Under the pieces are notes generated by a model that did no database searches, was not told the DNA's origin, and saw only the letters and a program-made list of their open reading frames with translations. Shown here piece by piece: positions 16,198 through 24,208 of a DNA stretch of 64,000 nucleotides (the first letter of the stretch is position 1; the number at the start of each line of letters is the position of its first letter). The translations under genes were made by a program, and so were the position numbers. Source of the stretch: Natrinema salifodinae (GTDB lineage: Archaea; Halobacteriota; Halobacteria; Halobacteriales; Natrialbaceae); assembly GCF_900110455.1 (NCBI RefSeq), contig NZ_FOIS01000002.1:434001-498000 (forward strand), written 5' to 3'.

Positions 16198-17418
16198 ATG
16201 AGACCCGATAGCCTCTCACGCCGATCGTTATTGACAGTTACAGCAGGTTGCGCACTGACCGGTGCCGGCGTCGCCAGCGTGGTCGGCGACACGGCGCAGT
16301 CCGAGGAAGATGCGGACGAGAGCGGCGTCACCCGCGAGTCCTTCGTCATTCGCGAGGGTACCGACGAAGAGACGACGGTGTACGTCACGACCGCGGACGC
16401 CGACGGCCCGACGGCCGTCGTCGTCGGCGGGATGCACGGCAACGAGATCGCCGGCTACACGGCCGCCGAGCGGATCGCCGACTGGACGATCGACGCCGGG
16501 ACGCTCGTCGCGATCCCCGAGGCCAACGCCGTCGCGATCGAGCGCGGAACCAGAAACGACGACGAAGGGAACAACCTCAACCGGCAGTTCACCGCCGGGG
16601 GGCAACCGGAGACGGAACTCGCCCAGGAGATCTGGGCCGTCATTAGCGACTACGACCCCGACGTGGTCGTCGACCTCCACGAGTCGACCGGCATCTACGC
16701 CGGCGACCCCATGGACGGCGTCGGCCAGGCGATCTTCCATTCGGCGGACCAGGCGGCGGTCGACGCCGCGGCGGACGCCGCCGACTACGTCACGCGGAAC
16801 TATGTGGACGATCCCGACCTCGCCTTCGAGATCGGGCCGTTCTCCGCGCCCGGCACGGACCCGGACGGGCTGCTCGTGCACAAGGCGGCCCGCGAACTCG
16901 GCGCCGAGGCCTACCTCGCGGAGACCCTCTCGACCGACATCGAACTCGGGACCCGCGTCCAGTGGCACTCGGCGATCGTCGACCGACTCTTCCAGGACGA
17001 TCTCCTGCTCAACGAGCCCGCCGAGGGCACCGCGCCCGACGAACCGGCGGACGACGAGTCCGACGAGTCCGAAGCGCCCGCCGAGGACGAGGGTGAGGAC
17101 GAGGCCGAGTCCGGCGACGGCGGCGAGGAAGCCGACCGTGAACCGCCTGTCGCCGAGATCAGCACCGATCCCGCGAGAGCGGGCGAACGGGTGCTCGAAC
17201 CGGGCCAGACGGTGACGCTCGACGCGTCGGGCTCGACGGCCCCGGACGGCGAGATCGTCCGCTACGAGTGGCGCGTCGGCGACGGCCCGTTCGACGAGAC
17301 CGGCGAGACCATCGACGTGACGGTCAGTGCGAAGGGCGACCATCCGGTCGCGCTGCGCGTCGTCGACGACGCCGACCGGACCGATACCATCACGCTCACG
17401 CTCTCGGCTGACTGCTAA
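16198..17418 (+). CDS. Exported M14-like zinc peptidase/deacylase with PKD-like C-terminal domain
   Basis: The 406-residue protein starts with a Tat signal (LSRRSLLTVTAGCALTGAGVA). The catalytic domain (about 45-275) shows zinc ligands GGMHGNE (His80, Glu83) and VVVDLHES (His161), the NNLNRQF segment, and a late AYLAETLS glutamate, matching M14 carboxypeptidases and succinylglutamate desuccinylase/aspartoacylase enzymes. An acidic linker (about 280-320) leads to a PKD/Ig-like domain (ETVTLDASGSTAPDGEIVRYEWRV type text) for cell-wall or carbohydrate contact. I choose the ATG at 16198; a TTG 18 bp upstream also keeps the frame. It converges with the next gene, and the two reading frames may overlap slightly if readthrough occurs there. 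The likely role is trimming of secreted peptides or glycans. Confidence 0.78.
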   Translation: MRPDSLSRRSLLTVTAGCALTGAGVASVVGDTAQSEEDADESGVTRESFVIREGTDEETTVYVTTADADGPTAVVVGGMHGNEIAGYTAAERIADWTIDAGTLVAIPEANAVAIERGTRNDDEGNNLNRQFTAGGQPETELAQEIWAVISDYDPDVVVDLHESTGIYAGDPMDGVGQAIFHSADQAAVDAAADAADYVTRNYVDDPDLAFEIGPFSAPGTDPDGLLVHKAARELGAEAYLAETLSTDIELGTRVQWHSAIVDRLFQDDLLLNEPAEGTAPDEPADDESDESEAPAEDEGEDEAESGDGGEEADREPPVAEISTDPARAGERVLEPGQTVTLDASGSTAPDGEIVRYEWRVGDGPFDETGETIDVTVSAKGDHPVALRVVDDADRTDTITLTLSADC

Positions 17419-17633
17419 CTCCGCAGCCGCAATTCGGCATCGGGTCCCCGCTGTCCACGGCGACTGCGATCTCGTCGCAGTACTGCCTCCTCCTTCGCAA
17501 TGATCGACGGAGCGGCCGCTCCGAACTCCGGATCGGCGTCGTCATCGTTCGAGTCGAGAAATAGCGTCGCTTCGTCCTGCCCCGTGGGGATCGCGACGGT
17601 GCTACCGGTGAATCGGTCGTCGACCGGGTGTCG
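17415..17633 (-). other. In-frame open extension beyond the deacetylase stop
   Basis: Right after the TAA of the deacetylase, the same frame continues open for 72 codons to a TAG inside the end of the convergent gene. The text looks coding: DDRFTGSTVAIPTGQDEATL, then an acidic segment and APSIIAKEEAV, with GC-rich third positions. There is no obvious start codon near its beginning. It could be a former C-terminal extension cut off by a nonsense change, a stop-readthrough product, or chance. Confidence 0.3.
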
Positions 17634-18962
17634 TTACTCGCCGCCCGCCCGCAGTTTCCAGAGGTCGTCGAAGGTGATGACCTCGACGTCGGCGTCGTTG
17701 ATGTGTTCGAGCAGCGTCTCGTAGTCGCCCTCGGGCATCGTGTTCTCCATGCCGAACTCGTGGAAGTTGAGGATCGTACACTGGTTGTGCTGGGCGGCGA
17801 GATCGACGCTCCGTTTCGCGATTTCGAGGTCGTGGCCGATCGTCCGCGGCAACACCAGCGGGTCAAACCCGTAGACGCTCGTCAGGTTGACGTTACCGGA
17901 CTGGTTGAACCCGCCGCAGTAGTGGTAGTCGGTCGCGAACTCGAGGCTCGTCTTGTCGAAGCTGTTGTGCGGGAAGACGATGTAGTTCGCCCCTTCGAAG
18001 TCGTTCTGAACGAACCACTGCTTGTCCTGTCTGAGACGGGTCTCGATCGACTGCTCGTCGTCGAGTTCGTGGATGGGGTTGTGCGTTCCGTGGACGACGA
18101 TCTGATCACCCTCGGCCTGGCGCTCCTGAAGTTCGGAGAGGGACATAACGCCGTCGCGGGCCTGTTCGACCCACTGCGGCACCGGTGCCTGGACCGCCGG
18201 GAACCCGTACTCGTCGTGCATTGGCGCGGCCGTCTCGTAGAAGTCGCGCATCCCGTCGTCCCAGCTCAGCATGACGTAGCCCTTATCGGGCGTCTCGTGC
18301 GTGCGCAGGTCGTCGATCCAGACCTCCGCCTCCTGCGTGGAGTGAAGCACCTGAATCTCGATCCGATCGAGGAGGTCGAGCGAGGGCTCGTACTCGCTCT
18401 GCTGGAAGACGCCGGGGCTCGCTCGGAACCACCCGATATCGGGCGTGCGGTACCGGATGTTACGCAGCGAGTACACCTTCTCGCTGCCGAACTGATCGAC
18501 TAGCCGCAGGTTGACCGCGATGTTCGGCGTCGTCGTCCGCACCGCAAACGACAGATCCGTCTCCGTCAGGTCTTCGTCCCCGACGGACCGCTCCGCGATG
18601 ATGTTCTGGCTCCCATTGGACTGGAGTTTGAAGCTCTGATCCCCGTCGAAGACGATATCCGTGTCAGCTTCACCCGAGCCGCCCGAGACGGACCAGGCGT
18701 CGATATCGCTGAAGTCGTCGAAAGACTCGCCGGGGTCGCGAAACTCTTCGCGGCTGTCGAAGTCGGTCTCGAGCGACGGCACGCCGTCGGCGAGTCCCGG
18801 CACGGACGAGTCGTCCGAACTGTCCGAGAGTTCGTCCGAGACGCCGTCGCCGATCTCGTCGCCTGCAGACTTGAGCCGATCGGTACAGCCAGCCATTCCG
18901 GCGAGGCCGGTCGCACCCGCCAGCGTGAGGAACCGTCGTCGCGTCGAGCGTTTCCGTGACAT
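17634..18962 (-). CDS. Polysaccharide deacetylase (NodB-type) Tat lipoprotein
   Basis: The 442-residue protein starts with a Tat lipoprotein signal (STRRRFLTLAGATGLAGMAGC, Cys26 lipidated), then an acidic linker, a carbohydrate-binding-like beta domain (about 75-220) and the NodB barrel (about 225-442). Catalytic pieces are intact: VMLSWDDG (Asp235, Asp236) and HGTHNPIH (His294, His298 as HxxxH), with a later NFHEF His. It should remove acetyl groups from N-acetylated sugars at the cell surface. The start ATG lies about 30 bp from a CTATAATAATGG promoter element. It shares architecture with the degenerate protein at 13537-14799, so the two are probably a duplication with one copy altered. A coding-like extension follows the stop codon. 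Confidence 0.85.
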   Translation of the reverse strand: MSRKRSTRRRFLTLAGATGLAGMAGCTDRLKSAGDEIGDGVSDELSDSSDDSSVPGLADGVPSLETDFDSREEFRDPGESFDDFSDIDAWSVSGGSGEADTDIVFDGDQSFKLQSNGSQNIIAERSVGDEDLTETDLSFAVRTTTPNIAVNLRLVDQFGSEKVYSLRNIRYRTPDIGWFRASPGVFQQSEYEPSLDLLDRIEIQVLHSTQEAEVWIDDLRTHETPDKGYVMLSWDDGMRDFYETAAPMHDEYGFPAVQAPVPQWVEQARDGVMSLSELQERQAEGDQIVVHGTHNPIHELDDEQSIETRLRQDKQWFVQNDFEGANYIVFPHNSFDKTSLEFATDYHYCGGFNQSGNVNLTSVYGFDPLVLPRTIGHDLEIAKRSVDLAAQHNQCTILNFHEFGMENTMPEGDYETLLEHINDADVEVITFDDLWKLRAGGE

Positions 18963-19100
18963 GTGCGACCCGACGGTACAAACAGTGTTCCCATTATTAT
19001 AGATCCGATAGTCGGGGGCCGGGGGCGCGAGGTACGGCGCAGTAACGGCCGCGTCGACGCTTAACGATGACATAGTAATGGAGATCACAGTCGAGGTGAG

Positions 19101-19154
19101 ATGACGATGGCGTACGTGAGCGCGGTCCCGTCGAACGCGACGGCCACGCCGTGA
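19101..19154 (+). CDS. Possible 17-codon upstream reading frame
   Basis: ATGACGATGG starts a 17-codon frame (MTMAYVSAVPSNATATP) preceded by GAGGTGAG, a strong ribosome-binding match, three or fewer bases away. Its stop is 37 bases before the ATG of the asparagine-synthetase-like gene. It may be a leader peptide that tunes translation of that gene. With no homologue and such short length this is tentative. Confidence 0.3.
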   Translation: MTMAYVSAVPSNATATP

Positions 19155-19191
19155 TCGAACGCGTACGCCGGTCGCGAGGTGGTCTTCGACG

Positions 19192-20898
19192 ATGCATAGG
19201 GAACTCTTCGGTGTGTTCGGTGGTATCGGGACGTTCGAGCGGCTTCGATCGAGTGACGAGTTCGACGCGGTCCTCACCGGGCCGACGCTCACGGTCGGTA
19301 TCCGGGACGCCGATCTCGGAACGCGCGGCTGGAGCGCCGTCTACGACGGTGACGAGGGGTGTTGCGTGATCTGGGGAGAGGTGTACGTCCCGGACGACGC
19401 GGACGAGACCAACGCCGCGCGCTGGCTCCTCGAGCGCTACGAGGCCGACGGCCGCGACGCGCTGTCGGCGCTCAACGGCTCGTATCTGGCCGTCGTCGAT
19501 ACCGAAGCGGGCGACGACGCGTTCGTCGCCACGGACCCCGTTCGCTCCCGGGAGTGTTTCTACACCGACGAGCCTGGCGCGCGCGTTTTCGGTACCGATG
19601 CCGCCGAGGTCGGGCGGACGATCGCGGAGCCGACGCTCGACCGCGACGGGATGCTCGAGTTCTTACACCTGGGCGTGACCCTCGGGGAGAAGTCAGCAGT
19701 CGAGGAACTGTCCCGACTGCCGATCGACAGTCGGCTCACGCCGACGACGGTCGACTCGCTCGAGCGGTTCGTCTACGAGCCCCGGTTCAGTCGGGAGGCC
19801 GACGCCGTCGACGAACTCGCCGACCGCCTCGAACGGGCGCTGGCGCGGCGTTCGGTGCTGCCCGGCAGCAAGGGTGTGCTCCTCTCGGCGGGCTACGACT
19901 CGCGGATCATCCTCTCGCAGATCGACGTCGACCGCAGTTACACGGTCGGGTCGTTGGACGCACAGGAGGTCCGCGGCGCGCGGTCCGTCGCCGCCCAGTA
20001 CGGCGCGAGCCACACCGCCTTCCCGCCGGACGAGCGATACCTCCGGCCCGACGAGTCGAAAGTGCGCTACTCGCAGGGGATCAAGGAGTCCTTGCACATC
20101 CACCACGCCGGCTATACGGACGATATCGGGGTCGACACGATGTATCACGGCCTCCTCTGTGACACGTTCTTCCGCGGTCACTTCACCGCCTCCGAAACCG
20201 TCGACGTCCTCGGCAAACGGATCCCGACCGGCCGACTCGATCCCGATCCGGATCCCGTCGAGAATCTCCTCCAGAAGTTCGGCTACGACCGGGATTCGAG
20301 CCTCGAGCTGGCCGAGCGAACCGCCTTCGACGTCGATCCGACGACGTTCGTCAGGGACGCGATCGCCGACGAACTCGCGGCGAGGCGGTGGCGCGCGGAC
20401 ATCGTCCAGAACGAGCTCACGTGCTGCGGTATTGCGAACCAGCCGTCGGTCCCGTTCCACATGCACCTGTCCGATCACTTCCTGACGTCGTTTCTGGCGT
20501 CGGACCGCGAACTACTCGACTGGCATCTGCAGACGCCACCGGAACACCGGACGACGGACACGTTCCTCCGGGCGTGCGAACGGATCGACGACGACATCCT
20601 ACGGCACAGACCGCCCGACCGACCCCACGATACCGCCCTGTTCAACGAGGTTGAGGGGTTCGTCCGTCGCAAGACGCCGTTTCTCACCTCGTTCGAACCG
20701 CCGTGGCCCGACCGCGAGACGCTCTTCGAACAGTACGACTTCGATCGCCGACTGCTGGGCGACCACGAGCACGTCCACGCGCTACCGGCCAGGCATAAAC
20801 TGCGCATCACTGACCTCCGTAGCTGGCTCGCGACCTGGTCGGAGTCCCAGGACCGGTCGCTACCGTGGCTTCACTCGTCCGAGGCCCCGATCGCGTGA
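19192..20898 (+). CDS. Asparagine-synthetase-like protein without glutaminase cysteine
   Basis: This 568-residue protein has the two-domain layout of AsnB: an N-terminal class II glutaminase-like fold (1-165; GEVYVPDDA, LNGSYLAVV, DPVRSRECFYT segments) and a C-terminal ATP-pyrophosphatase domain. The latter has the loop LLSAGYDSR (Ser232 to Ser237), a variant of SGGxDS. The glutaminase nucleophile should be Cys at position 2, but the protein begins MHRELFG, so glutamine hydrolysis is not expected. It probably adenylates a carboxylate and uses ammonia or another amine, for example to amidate a sugar acid of the surface glycan. That substrate is inference from the neighbouring glycan genes. The start ATG follows a possible leader frame. 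Confidence 0.8.
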   Translation: MHRELFGVFGGIGTFERLRSSDEFDAVLTGPTLTVGIRDADLGTRGWSAVYDGDEGCCVIWGEVYVPDDADETNAARWLLERYEADGRDALSALNGSYLAVVDTEAGDDAFVATDPVRSRECFYTDEPGARVFGTDAAEVGRTIAEPTLDRDGMLEFLHLGVTLGEKSAVEELSRLPIDSRLTPTTVDSLERFVYEPRFSREADAVDELADRLERALARRSVLPGSKGVLLSAGYDSRIILSQIDVDRSYTVGSLDAQEVRGARSVAAQYGASHTAFPPDERYLRPDESKVRYSQGIKESLHIHHAGYTDDIGVDTMYHGLLCDTFFRGHFTASETVDVLGKRIPTGRLDPDPDPVENLLQKFGYDRDSSLELAERTAFDVDPTTFVRDAIADELAARRWRADIVQNELTCCGIANQPSVPFHMHLSDHFLTSFLASDRELLDWHLQTPPEHRTTDTFLRACERIDDDILRHRPPDRPHDTALFNEVEGFVRRKTPFLTSFEPPWPDRETLFEQYDFDRRLLGDHEHVHALPARHKLRITDLRSWLATWSESQDRSLPWLHSSEAPIA

Positions 20899-21026
20899 TC
20901 GCCGGCCGTCGCCGGACGGAGTCGAATCGGATCGGCCGTGTTGCGGGATGCTCCCGCCGGAGTTATACCGTTCATAGGTGGTGAACCGTGAAAGTTCTTA
21001 TATATCATGAACGGGTAGCGCGGAAT

Positions 21027-21593
21027 ATGCGTCTGACGCCGTCCCGGTTTCACACTTCGTCGACCGGGACTACCGAGGAGGGGACCGGGGAGTCCAAGAC
21101 GGGTTCGGGAGTGACGTTCGTATACGAACCCAGGGAGGAACGCTCCGAGTCGGGGGCGGATTCCGACGACGGGGATCGTGCGTCCGAGCTGTTGCCGGCG
21201 ACCGATACCGAACTTCTGGCCGTTCTCGACGACCTGGACACGCCCGTAACCGTCGACGAACTTGCCGACGAACTGATCGGTCCGCGACGACCGCCGATCG
21301 AAACGTGGGCGGGCGTCCACGAGCGGTTGTGTCGACACCGGCTGCCGGCGCTCGACGCGTCGGGTGCCCTCTCGTTCGACGAGTCACAGGGGCTCATCGA
21401 GCGGTCGACCGCGTCTCCCGATCGCGCGAGCGAGACGGAGACGCCGCGGTTCGTACCGGCCATCGTCGCACTGATTTCGTTCGGCGCGGTGTTCGGCGCC
21501 GCCGCCTTCGTCTCGACGTCACTGCTGGTCGCGCTGACGGTCACGCTTCTCACGAGCACGTTCGCCGCCTGGATCGTTCCGGCGTTCGTATAA
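21027..21593 (+). CDS. Membrane-anchored DUF7344-like winged-helix protein
   Basis: The 188-residue protein has a disordered N-terminus, a helical domain (about 55-125: LLAVLDDLDTPVTVDELADELIG, then VHERLCRHRLPALDASGALSFDE) resembling the haloarchaeal DUF7344 winged-helix family, and two C-terminal membrane helices (about 145-185). I start it at the ATG 21027 because TTCTTATATATC, a good TATA box, lies 25-31 bp upstream; a GTG at 20988 would precede that box. The role is probably a membrane-tethered regulator or sensor. It converges with a similar protein on the other strand, so the two may act together. The function is unknown. Confidence 0.7.
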   Translation: MRLTPSRFHTSSTGTTEEGTGESKTGSGVTFVYEPREERSESGADSDDGDRASELLPATDTELLAVLDDLDTPVTVDELADELIGPRRPPIETWAGVHERLCRHRLPALDASGALSFDESQGLIERSTASPDRASETETPRFVPAIVALISFGAVFGAAAFVSTSLLVALTVTLLTSTFAAWIVPAFV

Positions 21594-21620
21594 GGGACTT
21601 CGCGCGTGGTTCGCTCGTCG

Positions 21621-22232
21621 TCAGTCGAGCATCTGGCTGACGGTAAGCAGCGTAAAGAGGAACAGAATAACCGCGCTCAGACCGATCCCCGAAAGGAACG
21701 AGACGAACGGCAGTTCCATGACTGCACTGATCAGGACCGCATAACAGACGACCGTCGCACCGAGGTAGTAATCGTCCCACGCCCCGTCGTCGGCCGCGGC
21801 CTCGTCGGTCGTCTCGTCGGCGTCGTCGAACTCGAGGTACTTGTCGACGTGATCGGCGAACGGTTTGCGCTCGACGACACCGCGATCCTGCTGATAGTCG
21901 ATGAATCCCGCCTCGTCGAGCTTCGAGAGATGCGACTGATAGAGCGGAATGTAAACACGCTGGCGCTGCTCGGACGTGAGCTCCGCGACCGTCGTCTCGT
22001 GTTCCCACGCCGCGACCTGTTCCGCAACGTCACGCATGCGAACGGGCCCGTCAGACCCCCGGAGATACCGGAGGACCAGGCGACGCCGTTCGTTTTGCAG
22101 GAGGTGAAAGATTTCGTCCTTCGAAATCGCGGCCTCGTCGGCGGACTGCGCGGCGTCGGCGTCGACATCGGCATCGTCGTCGGCCGGACCCTGTTCGTCC
22201 TGCCCCTCCGAGCTGATATGTTTCGCCTTCAT
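21621..22232 (-). CDS. DUF7344-like winged-helix protein with C-terminal membrane helices
   Basis: The 203-residue protein begins MKAKHISSEGQDEQGP and has an acidic linker, then a helix-turn-helix domain (about 42-120) with the family text IFHLLQNERRRLVLRYLRG, MRDVAEQVAAWE, and IPLYQSHLSKLDEAGFIDYQ. Two membrane helices (about 150-168 and 176-198) end it. I choose the ATG at 22232, preceded by a GGGGGTGAG ribosome-binding site; a GTG 18 bp upstream would also fit. A CTTTATTAG element lies about 35 bp further up. DUF7344 proteins are frequent haloarchaeal regulators of unknown targets. It faces the long AT-rich region before the DUF1616 gene. Confidence 0.75.
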   Translation of the reverse strand: MKAKHISSEGQDEQGPADDDADVDADAAQSADEAAISKDEIFHLLQNERRRLVLRYLRGSDGPVRMRDVAEQVAAWEHETTVAELTSEQRQRVYIPLYQSHLSKLDEAGFIDYQQDRGVVERKPFADHVDKYLEFDDADETTDEAAADDGAWDDYYLGATVVCYAVLISAVMELPFVSFLSGIGLSAVILFLFTLLTVSQMLD

Positions 22233-22622
22233 CGCTCTACTCACCCCCACTCACGAACGGCTAATAAAGGATAGAAACCGTGTATTCGTGAACGGAATAC
22301 TTTAGCCAGATTCACTGGAAGTGATTTCTTTTTTGGTGTTTTTGAAACCGCTGAATGTTGTCGCAGCGGACCTAACTCTCCGGAATAAGATTTCCGACCG
22401 CGCTGTTCATTACGAGAATTCCGTGCTGAGTATTAATCGGGATTAATCCAGAATTTTCTGTCGTTCTATTCACCGGAACAGTCCAGAAGCACCGAAAGCG
22501 CTATCAGTGGACTACATATCTTAATTCTGATGTATGTTTGTCAGACGACCGGCAGACGACCCCCGCTCACCGGGGCTTATTCGGGCGATAATAAACCCCC
22601 TCTGGCGCCCAGTAGTCACGAA
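22233..22622. promoter_or_regulatory. AT-rich divergent regulatory region
   Basis: This 390-bp gap has clearly lower GC than the surroundings and no gene. It holds the inverted repeat ATTAATC-GG-GATTAAT (22432-22447), overlapping the palindrome GGATTAATCC, and a promoter element CGATAATAAACC (22586-22597) 25 bases before the DUF1616 start. A CTTTATTAG element faces the other strand. The inverted repeat is a reasonable operator candidate. Confidence 0.45.
22586..22597 (+). promoter_or_regulatory. CGATAATAAACC promoter element (second copy)
   Basis: The sequence is identical to 14953-14964 before the GT2 gene and sits 25 bases before the ATG at 22623. The match and near-equal spacing suggest a shared core promoter. 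Confidence 0.6.
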
Positions 22623-23621
22623 ATGAGCGACACCAACTGGTGGTTCGTCGATCAGGCAGCCGTGATCGCGGTCACCGGCGCCATCGCGCTCGGGATTATT
22701 TCGGGGCTCGACGGCGTCGCGCGAACGGTGATAGCGATTCCGCTCGTGCTCTTTCTCCCCGGCTACGCGCTCGTCTCGGCCCTCTTTCCGGACGGACCGA
22801 ACGACGAGTACCAGTCGTTCGACGAGGAGAAGACCGGCCTCGGGAACCCGCTGCTGGTAACCGGCGGTCTCGAGGCGATCGAACGGGCCGTCCTGTCGAT
22901 CGTCTTCAGTGCCGCGATCGTTCCGACGATCACCCTCATCGCGTCCGTAACCCCTAGGGGAGTGACGGTCGAACCGGTGGTCCTCGGGCTTTCGATCTTC
23001 ACGGTCGCCCTCGCGATCGTCGCGATCGTCGCCCGTTACCGCTGTGCGCCCGACCGCCGGTTCACTCCCTCGATACCGCTGCCGTTCTTCACGCGGACAC
23101 AGCCGACCTCGTTCGGACAGCCCAACTACCGTCCGTACAACGTGGCGATCGCGATCGGCCTGGTCCTGCTGATCGCGAGCGCCGGATTCGCGGTCGCCAA
23201 CCCGCCACAACACGACGGGTTCACGGAGTTTTCGGTCGCGACGGAAAACGTCTCCGGCGAGACCGACACGATGTACGAGACGACGTACACCGCCGGCGAG
23301 CCCCATGAGTTGGAAACCGAGATTACAAACCAGGAACACGAGGAGCGAACGTACACGTCCGTGGCGCTGCTTCAGCGGGTGAGCGCTGAGGGCAACGAGA
23401 GCGACGACGTGACCGTCCAGGAATCGAACGAACTGGGCAGACAGACGACGACGGTCGCCGACGGCGAGACCCGCAGCCAGACCCTCGAGATCACGCCGTC
23501 GATGCAGGGCAGCGGGGAGGAGCTTCGGCTGACGCTGTTGCTCTACGTCGGTGACGCCCCGTCCGAGCCGACGGGCGATGACGCCTATCGCGAGATCCAC
23601 CTCCCGGTGGAGGTCGAATAA
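22623..23621 (+). CDS. DUF1616 membrane protein
   Basis: The 332-residue protein has four N-terminal membrane helices within about residues 10-130, with the family piece IPLVLFLPGYALVSALFPD, a fifth helix near 180-195 (VAIAIGLVLLIASAGFAVA), and an external domain rich in beta strands (about 200-332) that reads like an Ig or DUF1616 C-terminal domain. DUF1616 proteins are widespread in haloarchaea and other Euryarchaeota. They commonly neighbour glycan genes, but the activity is unknown. The ATG is fixed by the CGATAATAAACC promoter. It is followed by a YdjM-like gene six bases later, probably one operon. Confidence 0.82.
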   Translation: MSDTNWWFVDQAAVIAVTGAIALGIISGLDGVARTVIAIPLVLFLPGYALVSALFPDGPNDEYQSFDEEKTGLGNPLLVTGGLEAIERAVLSIVFSAAIVPTITLIASVTPRGVTVEPVVLGLSIFTVALAIVAIVARYRCAPDRRFTPSIPLPFFTRTQPTSFGQPNYRPYNVAIAIGLVLLIASAGFAVANPPQHDGFTEFSVATENVSGETDTMYETTYTAGEPHELETEITNQEHEERTYTSVALLQRVSAEGNESDDVTVQESNELGRQTTTVADGETRSQTLEITPSMQGSGEELRLTLLLYVGDAPSEPTGDDAYREIHLPVEVE

Positions 23622-23626
23622 CATCG

Positions 23627-24208
23627 ATGTGGCCCTGGGAGCACCTGGCGTTCGCGTACGTCTGTTACTCGCTGGTCGCGAACCTGGGTCTCCGGCGGTC
23701 GCCCTCCACCCGCGAAGCGATCGCCGTCGCCGTCGCCTCGCAATTCCCGGACCTCGTCGACAAGCCGCTCGCCTGGTCCCTCGGAATCGTCGAGGCGGGC
23801 TACGCGGTCGCGCACTCGGCGTTCGTCGCGCCGGTCGTCTGTCTGGGAGCGGTCGCTGTCGCCGCTCGGCGCGGCGACCGGGCGCTCGCGGGGGCGTTCT
23901 CGATCGCGTACGGCTCGCATCTCGTCGGCGACCTCGTCTATCCGATACTCCGGGGCCAGGGGTTCGACCTCCGGATCGTGCTCTGGCCGCTTGCGACGCC
24001 GCCGGCGGACGAGGTCGGCGGCTTCGCCGACCACGTCGTCGGCTACCTCCTCCGGTACGTATTCACGCTCCTCGTCGGCAGGCTGACGCCGCAGATCGCC
24101 TTCCAGTTGCTGTTGGGCGGAACCGTCCTGGTGCTGTGGCTCTCCGACGGGGCACCGATCGTCGCCGACGCCTGGCGGGCGGTCCGCGAACGGCGACAGT
24201 CGCGGTAA
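23627..24208 (+). CDS. YdjM-like membrane-bound metal-dependent hydrolase (DUF457 type)
   Basis: The 193-residue protein shows the DUF457/YdjM pattern: an early WEHLAFAYV His, SQFPDLVDKPLAWSL (Asp residues), AVAHSAFVAPVV (His) and AYGSHLVGDLVYP (His, Asp), conserved polar residues set in about five membrane helices. Such proteins are annotated as membrane-bound metal-dependent hydrolases, but no substrate is established. It begins six bases after the DUF1616 stop, and this gene pair recurs in haloarchaeal surface-glycan clusters to my knowledge, so joint function is likely. It ends before a 460-bp gap. Confidence 0.8.
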   Translation: MWPWEHLAFAYVCYSLVANLGLRRSPSTREAIAVAVASQFPDLVDKPLAWSLGIVEAGYAVAHSAFVAPVVCLGAVAVAARRGDRALAGAFSIAYGSHLVGDLVYPILRGQGFDLRIVLWPLATPPADEVGGFADHVVGYLLRYVFTLLVGRLTPQIAFQLLLGGTVLVLWLSDGAPIVADAWRAVRERRQSR

